The notes beneath the pieces were generated by a model. The model made no database searches. It worked only from the letters and a program-made list of their open reading frames with translations, and was not told where the DNA came from. A program made the translations under genes and the position numbers. A DNA stretch of 19,781 nucleotides from contig QQUK01000376.1 in the NCBI GenBank assembly GCA_008501655.1, positions 1-19,781 of the forward strand, given 5' to 3'. This document shows positions 7,523 through 14,949 of the stretch, piece after piece (within the stretch, counting starts at the first letter, position 1; each line of letters starts with the position of its first letter). This DNA is from Calditrichota bacterium. Lineage in GTDB: Bacteria > Zixibacteria > MSB-5A5 > GN15 > FEB-12.

Positions 7523-7993
7523 ATGAAACAGAGAATTTTGATTACCGCGCTTGCTTTTATCGCTTTATTCATCGGAGTACCGGCAATTCAGGCTCAGACC
7601 TGTGATGGTCAGGGGAGTAATTATGTTGATGCCAATAATGATGGTTTCAACGATAATGCTCCGGATCATGATGGAGACGGGATTCCAAACGGTCTTGATG
7701 AGGATTGGATAAAACAGGCTCAGGACGGTACCGGCAACAAATTCCAAAAAGGAAAAATGCAGCAGGACGGCAATAAATTCCGCAAAGGAAACCGGTTTAT
7801 GAATTCCAATGCTGCTAAATTTCAAAAACGATTAAATCAGATGAACGGTTCAGCTGCCGGTGGTAACGGTGTTTGTGATGGCACCGGTCCCCGCGGTGGT
7901 TCAGCAGTCTGCGATGGAACAGGACCTCATGGACAACGAGGCGGCCAAAGTGATAGAACCGGAAATCGTAACGGCTCCGGTAACGGGAGATAA
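7523..7993 (+). CDS. Small secreted protein with Ca-binding-type Asp loops and CDG(T/Q)G repeats
   Basis: A 156-residue protein with a clear signal peptide (cleavage after AIQA, about residue 24). The mature part begins with TCDGQG (Cys27), then two Asp/Asn-rich loops, D36-N38-D40-G-F-N-D44 and D48-D50-D52-G-I-P-N, that resemble EF-hand or thrombospondin type 3 calcium loops. A basic Lys/Gln/Phe-rich middle (65-105) follows, then two near-identical motifs VCDGTGP (Cys118, Cys130) and a Gly/Arg/Asn-rich tail. The three CDG(Q/T)G motifs suggest a metal- or cofactor-binding or disulfide role, but no function is known to me. ATG 7523 has AAAGGA eight bases upstream. An outer-membrane protein gene follows 52 bases downstream, after a hairpin. 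Probably periplasmic or extracellular. Confidence 0.8.
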   Translation: MKQRILITALAFIALFIGVPAIQAQTCDGQGSNYVDANNDGFNDNAPDHDGDGIPNGLDEDWIKQAQDGTGNKFQKGKMQQDGNKFRKGNRFMNSNAAKFQKRLNQMNGSAAGGNGVCDGTGPRGGSAVCDGTGPHGQRGGQSDRTGNRNGSGNGR

Positions 7994-8011
7994 CCATTTA
8001 TACCTCAATCG

Positions 8012-8033
8012 GGATGGAGAGTAATCTCCATCC
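8012..8033 (+). terminator. Strong intergenic hairpin, terminator or attenuator
   Basis: GGATGGAGA, loop GTAA, TCTCCATCC: a perfect nine-pair stem 18 bases after the stop of the small secreted protein gene, followed by GATTTTATTT. The U-tract is interrupted, and the next start codon is only 12 bases beyond the stem, so it may act as partial terminator or set the ratio of the two products, rather than being a full stop. Confidence 0.6.
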
Positions 8034-8045
8034 TGGATTTTATTT

Positions 8046-9122
8046 ATGATGAAACGTTTTGTTCTCATACTTGTTTTCTCCCTCTTAGTATATCCGAATG
8101 CATATTCGGATATACTTTCTCATGCATCGTACCAGGGAGGGTATTCCGGAAATCTGTTCAATGATTCTTTAGCTTATGATGATGTATTTAATTCGTTTGG
8201 TGGATCTATACAGGTGTATCCATCCAATTCGGTAGAACTTCAGGGAGCCGGATATTATACTGCTTATTCTGGGATACCGGATCTCTCAAATTTATATGGT
8301 AATTTATCAGTCAAAGCGATTCATGATTCATATGAATCGGATTTTTCACTTCTTGCCGGAGGGAATCTATATTTTCAAAATTATGGGGAAGAGTTTGAGA
8401 TATATGATTACTGGTCGGCTAATTCCAATGTAAGCGGAATTTATCGGGCAAGATATTATCTTTCGTTTACGCTGGGCGGTTATCTGACTCATATGAAATA
8501 TGTAAATGAAGAGGCAGTTACGAATAATGAGTTTGGAGGCTATAGTGGTTTTAATCTGACTCTGCCGGGGCGGAATACTGTCGATGCTGAGGTTCAGGTT
8601 TACCGGAAAAAATTCAATAGTATTCTCGATGTAAACGGGAGGGAGATTGATTTAGAATATGATTTTATAGATTTGAATTTATCGTTTGCCCGACCGATTT
8701 CAGAATCAACCGGTTTGAATGTTTCATATCTACACAGGATTATTTCCGATAAAGATCAATTTGCGGTAGCCGGTTATACCGTTGATTACCTCTCGCCATG
8801 GTCATCATTGTGGGATGGTGAAAGGGTTTCCCTATCGATAAAAAAAATCTTTCCGAAAGAAATAACAATGGTTCTGTATGGAAGTTATTTTGAAAAGTCG
8901 TATGTACCGGTGATCGATGTGAATCCATCAAGTGATGTAAGTCGTTTGAGGAGGAGTGATGAAAATGTTTATGCTGCTGTAACACTTTCTAAAAATATCT
9001 ACTTTACGAACACACTGCTGACACCATCAGTAGATGTATCCTATACTGATAACAGATCAAATCTAAGCCTATATGAGTATGATAAACTTCTGGTGATGCT
9101 TTCTCTTTCGTACGGGTTTTAG
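8046..9122 (+). CDS. Probable outer-membrane beta-barrel protein
   Basis: A 358-residue protein with a signal peptide (about 1-22, ending NAYS) and a mature part made of alternating hydrophobic/polar stretches rich in Tyr, Ser, Gly and Asn with almost no Cys (for example SFTLGGYLTHMKY, TGLNVSYLHRI). It ends in ...MLSLSYGF, and a C-terminal Phe is the outer-membrane assembly signal of barrel proteins. The pattern fits a barrel of roughly 16 strands, but the family is not recognised and the strand number is an estimate. The start is ATG 8046 or the adjacent ATG 8049; no good ribosome site is present because the upstream hairpin occupies the area. A perfect 13-bp inverted repeat (8087-8116) lies within the signal peptide codons. 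Its stop codon overlaps that of the opposing gene by four bases. Likely co-expressed with the small secreted protein upstream. Confidence 0.75.
   Translation: MMKRFVLILVFSLLVYPNAYSDILSHASYQGGYSGNLFNDSLAYDDVFNSFGGSIQVYPSNSVELQGAGYYTAYSGIPDLSNLYGNLSVKAIHDSYESDFSLLAGGNLYFQNYGEEFEIYDYWSANSNVSGIYRARYYLSFTLGGYLTHMKYVNEEAVTNNEFGGYSGFNLTLPGRNTVDAEVQVYRKKFNSILDVNGREIDLEYDFIDLNLSFARPISESTGLNVSYLHRIISDKDQFAVAGYTVDYLSPWSSLWDGERVSLSIKKIFPKEITMVLYGSYFEKSYVPVIDVNPSSDVSRLRRSDENVYAAVTLSKNIYFTNTLLTPSVDVSYTDNRSNLSLYEYDKLLVMLSLSYGF
8087..8116. other. Perfect 13-bp inverted repeat inside coding sequence
   Basis: AGTATATCCGAAT, loop GCAT, then its exact reverse complement. It covers codons 15-24 of the outer-membrane protein gene, the end of the signal peptide. 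In mRNA it would form a stable stem about 40 bases after the start codon. A DNA-level protein site is the alternative. Confidence 0.75.
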
Positions 9123-9637
9123 TATGGGTAGTTCTTTTTTGATTTTTTCTTCGATACAATCAACATTATAACTGCAAATACAAGAATTCCTAAAATAACA
9201 AATTGTACCGGATCGGTAACTTCGATATACCCACCGGATGCAAAAAAGATGATTCCCGCTATTAAAAATACCATAGATAAACCGAATATCAGGAGAAACT
9301 TACTTGTCGTTGACCCGTCGATAGTTGTTCGATAAGGGTCAATCGTTTGGTGAGCATCGGATGAGCGCATACTTTTGCTTCTTTTAAACCGGATTCTATT
9401 GTCATCAAATTTTTCAATCATTTCCCAACCGGCTTTAGCCTCTTCTGCACATAGATTTCGAACCGTTTCTAAATTTTTAAACTTTCCCCATTGAGAACGA
9501 ACTATTTTAAATTCGTACTTTTCCAAATCATCTGAATTATATTTTGTCAAATTATCCTCCTCATGCTGCTCGGCTTCTTTCCGTTCACGAGCTTTTTTGG
9601 CAGCAATGATAGCAGCTATTGAACCGCCGTATGTCAT
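9119..9637 (-). CDS. Small protein with soluble N-terminal domain and two C-terminal membrane helices
   Basis: A 172-residue protein. After the N-terminus MTYGGSIAAI and a charged Ala/Lys/Glu helix (10-30), residues 31-86 form a compact domain (KYEFKIVRS...CAEEAKAGWEMIEKFDDNRIRFKR) resembling DUF4177-like or other small bacterial domains with the pattern YEFKI...AGWE.v.kFDD.R.RFKR. Two membrane helices follow at about 113-133 and 142-162, and the tail is Lys-rich, presumably cytoplasmic. The function is unknown. ATG 9637 has a strong AGGAG seven bases upstream and a good promoter at 9662-9690, so it is probably a single-gene unit. It is convergent with the outer-membrane protein gene; their stop codons overlap. 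Confidence 0.8.
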   Translation of the reverse strand: MTYGGSIAAIIAAKKARERKEAEQHEEDNLTKYNSDDLEKYEFKIVRSQWGKFKNLETVRNLCAEEAKAGWEMIEKFDDNRIRFKRSKSMRSSDAHQTIDPYRTTIDGSTTSKFLLIFGLSMVFLIAGIIFFASGGYIEVTDPVQFVILGILVFAVIMLIVSKKKSKKNYPY

Positions 9638-9661
9638 AAAATATCTCCTCTTTCTTGTAAT

Positions 9662-9690
9662 ACTATACAGAAAGGGAGATATTCAATCAA
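9662..9690 (-). promoter_or_regulatory. Promoter of the two-helix membrane protein gene
   Basis: On the minus strand, TTGATT (9685-9690), 17 bases, TATAGT (9662-9667); start near 9655, 18 bases before the coding ATG and just ahead of the AGGAG ribosome site. Confidence 0.6.
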
Positions 9691-9716
9691 GAATGAAAAT
9701 TAATTGGAATTTCTGT

Positions 9717-10970
9717 TTATTCGTACATGAGGGCGATAATCGGGTCAACTTTGGAAGCCCTGAGAGCCGGGTACATACCGGCGGCAATTCCGGTACCGGC
9801 TGAAAGGAGTAGAGCGATTAGAATCCAGAGCGGGGAGAGGTAATATTGCCATTCCAGTAATGTGGTTACTAAAAATCCGATACCGGCACCGAATAGAATA
9901 CCGACTCCGCCCCCCAAGCCGGTTAAAGTGACAGCCTCGACTAAGAACTGGAAAAGAATATTACCCCGTTTGGCACCAACAGCTTTTCGAACCCCGATTT
10001 CTCTGGTGCGCTGGGTCACGGATACGAGCATGATATTCATAACGCCTATCATCCCGACCAACAATCCGACCATGGCAACAGCTGTTGCGCCAAGCTGAAC
10101 ATTTTTTGTGATGTCATTTACTTGTGCTTTAAAAAGCTGCTGGGTTGTAACACCAAAATTATTTTCTTCTTCGGGACTTACATTCCGGACCCTGCGAAGG
10201 GCATTGATGACCTGATCAAAAGCATCGTCGAATTTTTCCCGGGAGACTGCAGAGACCAAAAGATATACTCTTTCGCGACCGGGGTAGAGCCGGTCAAAAG
10301 TTGACATCGGTATAAAGATAAAATCATTTTCCGAGATTCCGAAGAAATCGTCGATATATTCCTGTACGCCGATGACTTTGAATTTATAACCGTTTATTTT
10401 AATCGTTTTACCGATAGCTTCGGCCCGTTCATCAAAGAGGGCATCGGATACTTCGGGTCCGATGACACAGACCATGGCTGCCCGCTGCATATCAGATTCA
10501 TCGATGAAACGGCCATGTTCAATCTCCCTATTAGTAACGGTTACCTGTGAGGGCCAGCAACCCCGGAAATCATCAGGGTTTCTGATTTTTCTATCTTTAT
10601 ACTGAGCAATATTATCAAAGGCACGTTTTTCGGGAGAGACAGCCTCAACAAGCGGACAATATTTCTGGATAGCCAGGGCTTCATCCATTGTAATGTTTTT
10701 ACGTTTCCGTTGTTTTTCAGTCAGGTTGTCAAAATCGGTGTTGTCATCCCATTTTGAGATATACATGACGTTTTTACCGATTTTATCAATTGATGCTTCA
10801 GCATGGTTAACGAAACCGTCCATTATTGTATTGACTAAAATCACGGCACCGACTCCAATCATTACACCGGTGATTGTCATGATTGAACGAAACTTGTTTG
10901 CTCTGACGGCAGAGAGGGCAAGAAGGATACCTTCTTTTATTTCAACGGAGAGGGCGTGAAATCTACTCAT
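9717..10970 (-). CDS. ABC transporter permease, MacB/FtsX type (second of pair)
   Basis: A 417-residue permease without an ATP-binding domain. It has a first membrane helix at about 28-48 after a RANKFRSIMTITGVMIGV motif, a periplasmic MacB-type core domain (about 50-285) and three C-terminal helices of the FtsX domain (about 292-405), including the conserved MNIMLVSVTQRTREIGVRKAVGAKR loop and a YPALRASKVDPI end. Such permeases couple cytoplasmic ATP hydrolysis to extrusion or periplasmic mechanical work, not membrane channel transport in the classic sense. The ATG overlaps the previous gene's stop by eight bases (10963-10970), with AAAGG nine bases upstream, so translation is coupled. It is the last gene of the operon and lacks an evident terminator. 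Confidence 0.92.
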   Translation of the reverse strand: MSRFHALSVEIKEGILLALSAVRANKFRSIMTITGVMIGVGAVILVNTIMDGFVNHAEASIDKIGKNVMYISKWDDNTDFDNLTEKQRKRKNITMDEALAIQKYCPLVEAVSPEKRAFDNIAQYKDRKIRNPDDFRGCWPSQVTVTNREIEHGRFIDESDMQRAAMVCVIGPEVSDALFDERAEAIGKTIKINGYKFKVIGVQEYIDDFFGISENDFIFIPMSTFDRLYPGRERVYLLVSAVSREKFDDAFDQVINALRRVRNVSPEEENNFGVTTQQLFKAQVNDITKNVQLGATAVAMVGLLVGMIGVMNIMLVSVTQRTREIGVRKAVGAKRGNILFQFLVEAVTLTGLGGGVGILFGAGIGFLVTTLLEWQYYLSPLWILIALLLSAGTGIAAGMYPALRASKVDPIIALMYE

Positions 10971-12192
10971 AACTTAGTGCCTTTATCGGGTCAAGTGATG
11001 CTGCTTTTAATGCCGGATAGATTCCAAAGAACAGACCTACACCGGAGGAAATTCCGAAACCTAAGATGATACCGAGGGTTGTCGGGGTCATTGAGATATC
11101 CAGCAGGGAGTTTAAAATATATCCGCCGAGATATACTCCCAAGGCAACGCCGATCAATCCTCCAATGAGTGAGAGGATAACAGATTCATAGAGAAACTGA
11201 ACCAGGATCGATCTTCGTTTAGCACCGAGTGATTTCCGGATACCTATCTCTCTGGTTCGTTCGGTGACGGATATCATCATGATGTTCATAATGACGATTC
11301 CTCCAACGACAATCGAAAGAAGGGGGAGGGAGATAAAGATAATGCGGAAACTCTGGGTAATATCATTTATAAATGAGAGGATACCATCCGGTGTAATTAT
11401 TGAAAAATCATCATCATCTTCATAATCAAGTTTTCGTAAGGTTCGGCAGACAACCCGGACTTCGTCCATAGCGCGTTCCCGTAAATCGAGTGAGACAGCT
11501 GATGCTAAAATATTAACAGGATTGCCCGGTTTTGGAAAGAGTGTCTGGTGAGTGGAGAGAGGTATGTTTACAAAGTCATCCATCCCGGACATCATTTCAC
11601 CACCACCGACTTCTTTCATAACACCGATAACTATAAATTCATGCCCTGCTATTTTGATTCGTTTACCAAGGGGATCGATACCTTCAAAAAAGTGTTCATA
11701 TACTCCGTGTCCGATAAAGGCAACTTTGCGTCTCCGTTTGTCATCTTCCCAGGAAAGAAACCGTCCCATAGCGACTTCACGACCGGTAATAGCAAGAATG
11801 TTTGGAGTCTGCCCTTCGATGTCGACCCAGCGCATCCGTTTGCCTTCGTATTTAACGTGTTTACCTGCGTAAGATTCAGCACCGACTTCTTCACAGTCGG
11901 GGCAGCCTTCTTTGATAAAAGGAATCATGCCTCGGGTAAATTTTTTACGGCGGAGTCGTTCGAGGTACTGCTCCATGGTCATGCCGACGCCCATGCGGGT
12001 TACCATAAATGATTTGGGACCGAGTGAGTGGACAGCATTTTCCAGATTAGCCTGCATCCCTTCGACGGTGGATACGATTGCAATAACCGATGTCACGCCC
12101 ATAACCATTCCAAGGATGGTTAAAAATGACCTGAGACGGTTTGCCCAAAGGGCAGAGATTGCTTCACCGAGTATAGAGAGCCAGATTATCAT
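10963..12192 (-). CDS. ABC transporter permease, MacB/FtsX type (first of pair)
   Basis: A 409-residue paralogue of the next gene, with the same plan: helix 1 at about 20-42 (RLRSFLTILGMVMGV), MacB core domain to about 280 and an FtsX domain at about 285-405 with MNIMMISVTERTREIGIRKSLGAKR and a YPALKAASLDPI end. There is no Walker motif, so the ATPase is separate. It probably forms a heterodimer with the downstream permease (inference from tandem arrangement). A CPDC motif (Cys97, Cys100) in the periplasmic part is unusual; the partner has a Cys at the first position only. The start ATG 12192 lies ten bases after the adaptor stop and has poor ribosome binding sequence, suggesting coupled translation from the adaptor gene. 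Confidence 0.92.
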   Translation of the reverse strand: MIIWLSILGEAISALWANRLRSFLTILGMVMGVTSVIAIVSTVEGMQANLENAVHSLGPKSFMVTRMGVGMTMEQYLERLRRKKFTRGMIPFIKEGCPDCEEVGAESYAGKHVKYEGKRMRWVDIEGQTPNILAITGREVAMGRFLSWEDDKRRRKVAFIGHGVYEHFFEGIDPLGKRIKIAGHEFIVIGVMKEVGGGEMMSGMDDFVNIPLSTHQTLFPKPGNPVNILASAVSLDLRERAMDEVRVVCRTLRKLDYEDDDDFSIITPDGILSFINDITQSFRIIFISLPLLSIVVGGIVIMNIMMISVTERTREIGIRKSLGAKRRSILVQFLYESVILSLIGGLIGVALGVYLGGYILNSLLDISMTPTTLGIILGFGISSGVGLFFGIYPALKAASLDPIKALSYE

Positions 12193-12202
12193 GGATTAAT
12201 TC

Positions 12203-13507
12203 TTATCTTTCGTTCATGCGTTCTTTGGAGACTTCGTCGACCTGTACCTGATCGTCTTCAACAAGGGCACGGAGTGTTTTGAATGAACCGGAAATAACGG
12301 TATCACCGGGAGTGAGACCTTCAAGTGCGGCTATATTCTGTTCATCAGCGATTCCGGTAGTGACCGCTTTGAAATGTGCTTTGCCATTGTTGATGACATA
12401 TACACCGCGGATCTTCTCTTTTTCTTTTTTATCTTTTTTAGGTGGTGCCGGTGCGGCGTTGACTTCACCTGACTTCTGTTTTGTTTCTGTTTCTTCTGTG
12501 CTGTTTTCAAGTGAGTCGGGGTCAAATTCACGAACGACAACGGATGCATAGGGAATTAAAAGAGCATTGGGGTTATGGGCGGTGGTAATGTCAACGGTTG
12601 CTGACATTCCCGGGCGGATTGTTGCACCGGTTGCATCGCATTTGATTTTGACCCGGAAAGATGTTGTGTATTCTTCGGTTCCCTGACCGGAGACCGATGC
12701 TGAATTACCGATTTCTATTACTGAGCCGGTGAAAACGGAATCATCAAAAGCATCAACGCGGATATCAGCTTTTTGTCCAATAGCAACGTTTGAAATCTGG
12801 GTTTCATCAATATCGACTTCAACTTCATAAACAGCTAAATCAGCGATTGTCATCAGGGTTTTACCCTGCGTGAACGATGTCTGAGCCTGGGCGATTTCGC
12901 CGACTTCGGCTTCATGGTATATAATGACGCCGTCCATCGGGGCGGTGATGAGTGTTTTCTGGAGGTTGTCTTCGGCTTTATCAAGGCGTGCTTTGGCGGT
13001 TTTAACCTGAGCCTGATATGCTTCGTAGTTTGCTTTGGAGTTTTTGAAAGCGTATTCAGCATCGATAAGCTCGGTTTCAGAGCTTAAGTTTTTAGCAAAC
13101 AGAGATTTTTGGCGGTTGAATTCTTTTTCGTCTTTTTCAAACTGTGCTTTTGCTGATGAAGCGCGTGCATTGATTTCTTCTAATGAAAAGTGAGCCTGTT
13201 CGGCATCTGATTTGTACTGGATGGTGTCAAGCAGGAGCAGGGGGGTACCTTTGCTGATAAAATCCCCTTCTTTGACGTATATTTCGATGATTTCAGCGGA
13301 AACCTCGGATGTGATATCAACCTTGGTTTGGGGCTGAATGCGGCCGGATGCGGTCACTATTTCGGAAATTTCGTCAATATAAGCTAAATCAGCCTGAACA
13401 GTTTTGAATTCATCACCTGAATTTGAGGAGATGACCGTTCCGACGATTGTGATGATAACGACAAGTGCCCCAATGAGGTATAGATACTTTTTTGATTTTT
13501 TCTGCAT
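12203..13507 (-). CDS. Periplasmic adaptor subunit (HlyD/MacA family)
   Basis: A 434-residue membrane-fusion protein linking an inner-membrane exporter to an outer-membrane channel. It has one membrane anchor (8-27), a split lipoyl/barrel-sandwich domain (about 60-95 with SAEIIEIYVKEGDFISKG, and 185-225 with TAPMDGVI), a helical hairpin (100-185, Ala/Lys/Glu-rich), a beta-barrel domain (about 225-310) and a membrane-proximal domain (315-420). The last is interrupted by a charged, low-complexity insert (about 326-366) rich in Glu, Ser, Pro and Lys. It is the first gene of a three-gene unit with two MacB-type permeases, which argues for a MacA-like role. No outer-membrane channel or ATPase gene is nearby. 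The ribosome site is weak (AGGGAT), and no convincing promoter was found, although TATACT occurs at about 13550 on the minus strand. Confidence 0.92.
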   Translation of the reverse strand: MQKKSKKYLYLIGALVVIITIVGTVISSNSGDEFKTVQADLAYIDEISEIVTASGRIQPQTKVDITSEVSAEIIEIYVKEGDFISKGTPLLLLDTIQYKSDAEQAHFSLEEINARASSAKAQFEKDEKEFNRQKSLFAKNLSSETELIDAEYAFKNSKANYEAYQAQVKTAKARLDKAEDNLQKTLITAPMDGVIIYHEAEVGEIAQAQTSFTQGKTLMTIADLAVYEVEVDIDETQISNVAIGQKADIRVDAFDDSVFTGSVIEIGNSASVSGQGTEEYTTSFRVKIKCDATGATIRPGMSATVDITTAHNPNALLIPYASVVVREFDPDSLENSTEETETKQKSGEVNAAPAPPKKDKKEKEKIRGVYVINNGKAHFKAVTTGIADEQNIAALEGLTPGDTVISGSFKTLRALVEDDQVQVDEVSKERMNER

Positions 13508-13626
13508 GAATGATATCCCTAAAATTTATATAGTTTATTCTTTTTGGTAGTATATAAGACAGGGTTTTTGAGAATAAGTTGCGAAGTATTTTGGATTTTT
13601 ATTTTTGAACTTTGTAATGTTTTAAC

Positions 13627-13699
13627 ATAGTATTAGTAAATTAGATTTGATCTGAACGGATGAGGAAAAGAAACCGACCCCAAGCAGTGGGCTACCCGG
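13627..13699 (-). repeat. REP-like palindromic element, copy 1 (with lead-in)
   Basis: Core 13658-13699: on the plus strand a GAGGAAAAGAAAC lead, arms CCGACCCC and GCAGTGGG around AA, then CTACCCGG. Read on the minus strand, GTAG stands immediately 5' of the stem, the layout of REP elements mobilised by RAYT transposases. The arms are mismatched: the left resembles copy 3 and the right copy 2, as if recombinant. The 31 bases before the core share ATAGTATTAGTAAA with copy 3. Confidence 0.75.
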
Positions 13700-13714
13700 A
13701 TTCTTTTTAATTGG

Positions 13715-13743
13715 TTGACAGGTAAATGTGGAGTGGTTACTAT
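13715..13743 (+). promoter_or_regulatory. Promoter of the secreted orphan gene
   Basis: Consensus TTGACA (13715-13720), 17 bases, TACTAT (13738-13743). The start near 13750 gives a leader of about 78 bases. It begins 16 bases after REP-like copy 1. Confidence 0.5.
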
Positions 13744-13799
13744 AGTTAAAGTTTACGGTTTGTTATAAATTAGATAAACATTTAAAGGAATGTTCAGAC

Positions 13800-13815
13800 A
13801 GGGGTGACTGCCCCT
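13800..13815 (+). promoter_or_regulatory. Short GC-rich leader hairpin
   Basis: AGGGG, loop TGACTG, CCCCT: a five-pair stem ending 12 bases before the start of the secreted orphan gene. The AGGGG arm is the best Shine-Dalgarno-like sequence present, although too far (23 bases) from the ATG for normal use, so the hairpin may limit or reposition ribosome entry. Speculative. Confidence 0.35.
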
Positions 13816-13827
13816 TCATGAATATAT

Positions 13828-14736
13828 ATGAAACACTTGATTACCATAATGTTTGTCCTCCTTTGTTTTACCAATTCACATGCGGAGGAAAAACAATATG
13901 AAATTTATTACTTTTCTGATTACGATTATATAAGTCCAGCTGTAGAAGTTCATAAATTTTCTACAAAGGATGATTCGGAAGAAATTAAAATAATAGATAC
14001 TAAAAACATCCCTTATACTCCTTTTTTACATAGTACAAGATATGAGGAAATTGCAAAACAGGCAGATTCCGCCTTAGTACGTAATAAGAAAATAGCAAAT
14101 TTAATCAATGAGATAAATAATCAATTTTTAGAACCTGAGATAGATGTTGTCGATGAAAACTTAGACAAAAATGTATATATACTAAGTATTATATTAAATA
14201 AAAAAACGGGGATTCAAATCACTAGGAATTATTATATAGCTTGTTATTATAATATGTTACTAGATACGGTTGTATTCATTGACTCTGAATATCACGATTT
14301 TGATAATATTTATCGTAATTCAATGATAGAGGGGAGATTGGACAGCTTGGGGAATAATTATTATTATCGTAAAAATGATCATATAGAAAAGTATGATATA
14401 TCAAAAAATAAATTTGAACAACTATATGACGGACTTTTCCCAATTATTCCTCAAAATTCTTCCAACATACTAATGTATTCAAGCGATAACGAAGAAATAA
14501 TATTATTTAATTCTAATCTGGAAGAACTTTCCAGAGTATCTTCGGATTATATATCCCCAATTTCAACATTACAAATTGAGGAAAATAAATATTTAATTAC
14601 TTGTCGATTGAGTGATAATTTTTTAAAAAGAAGAGAAATGGAAGTCAGATTATATGATTTTTCAAAAGGTGACTATACCATAATTACTACTCTTCCATTT
14701 GGATTCATAATAAACGTTGTTTCAGACCCGAAATAA
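13828..14736 (+). CDS. AT-rich secreted protein of unknown function
   Basis: A 302-residue protein with a signal peptide (about 1-19, MKHLITIMFVLLCFTNSHA). The mature part is rich in Ile, Asn, Asp, Tyr and Lys with alternating short beta-like stretches; the second half (about 165-300) has repeated patterns (YYYRKNDHIEKYDIS, ILMYSSDNEEIILFNS, YLITCRLSDN) suggestive of a beta-propeller-like or WD-like sheet fold. That is my reading of the pattern, not a recognised domain. The family is unknown. ATG 13828 is the first start after an in-frame TGA at 13819, but there is no ribosome site at normal spacing. The gene is the most AT-rich in the window (12 G+C of 60 at 14161-14220) and is bracketed by REP-like repeats, suggesting acquisition from elsewhere (inference). 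It is probably its own transcription unit. Confidence 0.75.
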   Translation: MKHLITIMFVLLCFTNSHAEEKQYEIYYFSDYDYISPAVEVHKFSTKDDSEEIKIIDTKNIPYTPFLHSTRYEEIAKQADSALVRNKKIANLINEINNQFLEPEIDVVDENLDKNVYILSIILNKKTGIQITRNYYIACYYNMLLDTVVFIDSEYHDFDNIYRNSMIEGRLDSLGNNYYYRKNDHIEKYDISKNKFEQLYDGLFPIIPQNSSNILMYSSDNEEIILFNSNLEELSRVSSDYISPISTLQIEENKYLITCRLSDNFLKRREMEVRLYDFSKGDYTIITTLPFGFIINVVSDPK

Positions 14737-14767
14737 ATCTAAATTTCGATAAGTGTTTACTTCCCAC

Positions 14768-14804
14768 AAGAACAGAAACCCACTGCAAGCAGTGGGTTAC
14801 CCGG
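14768..14804 (-). repeat. REP-like palindromic element, copy 2
   Basis: CCCACTGC, AA, GCAGTGGG: a perfect eight-pair stem preceded by AAGAACAGAAA and followed by TTACCCGG, 31 bases after the secreted orphan gene. On the minus strand the tetranucleotide before the stem is GTAA instead of GTAG. It lacks the longer lead-in found with copies 1 and 3. Confidence 0.8.
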
Positions 14805-14810
14805 TTTACT

Positions 14811-14882
14811 ATAGTATTAGTAAAATTGTTCTATCAAAATGGAAGAGGAACAGAAACCCACCCCAAGGGGTGGGCTACCCGG
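14811..14882 (-). repeat. REP-like palindromic element, copy 3 (with lead-in)
   Basis: Core 14841-14882 has the perfect stem CCCACCCC, AA, GGGGTGGG, then CTACCCGG, so the minus strand reads GTAG before the stem. Compared with copy 2, two neighbouring stem pairs are changed on both sides (TG/CA to CC/GG), i.e. compensatory changes. The lead-in 14811-14840 begins ATAGTATTAGTAAA, as before copy 1. Confidence 0.85.
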
Positions 14883-14949
14883 TCATCCTACAATCATATT
14901 GTGGAGATAATAGTTGTAACTTTATAGATTCTACCTGATAAATATATCG

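Larger units (their letters stand above)
13508..13827. other. 320-base intergenic region between two divergent genes
   Basis: No gene is visible here. From left to right it holds the AT-rich leader of the adaptor operon (13508-13626), REP-like element 1 with its conserved lead-in (13627-13699), a plus-strand promoter (13715-13743) and a GC-rich hairpin (13800-13815) just before the secreted orphan gene. Confidence 0.8.

Noticed and set aside
11548..12012. 154-codon plus-strand frame opposite the first permease gene
   Set aside because: The minus-strand frame is an unambiguous FtsX-type permease; the antisense frame has no ribosome site, no domain, and is one of two overlapping shadows.
13658..14882. 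CRISPR array
   Set aside because: The three repeats are unevenly spaced (over 1 kb and then about 70 bases), enclose a gene, are palindromic and vary in the stem; no cas gene is present.
14753..14938. Plus-strand 61-codon open frame after the secreted orphan gene
   Set aside because: It is the translation of REP-like copies 2 and 3 (each gives RNPxQxVGYPV). The repeats exist as DNA palindromes, and there is no ribosome site or family.
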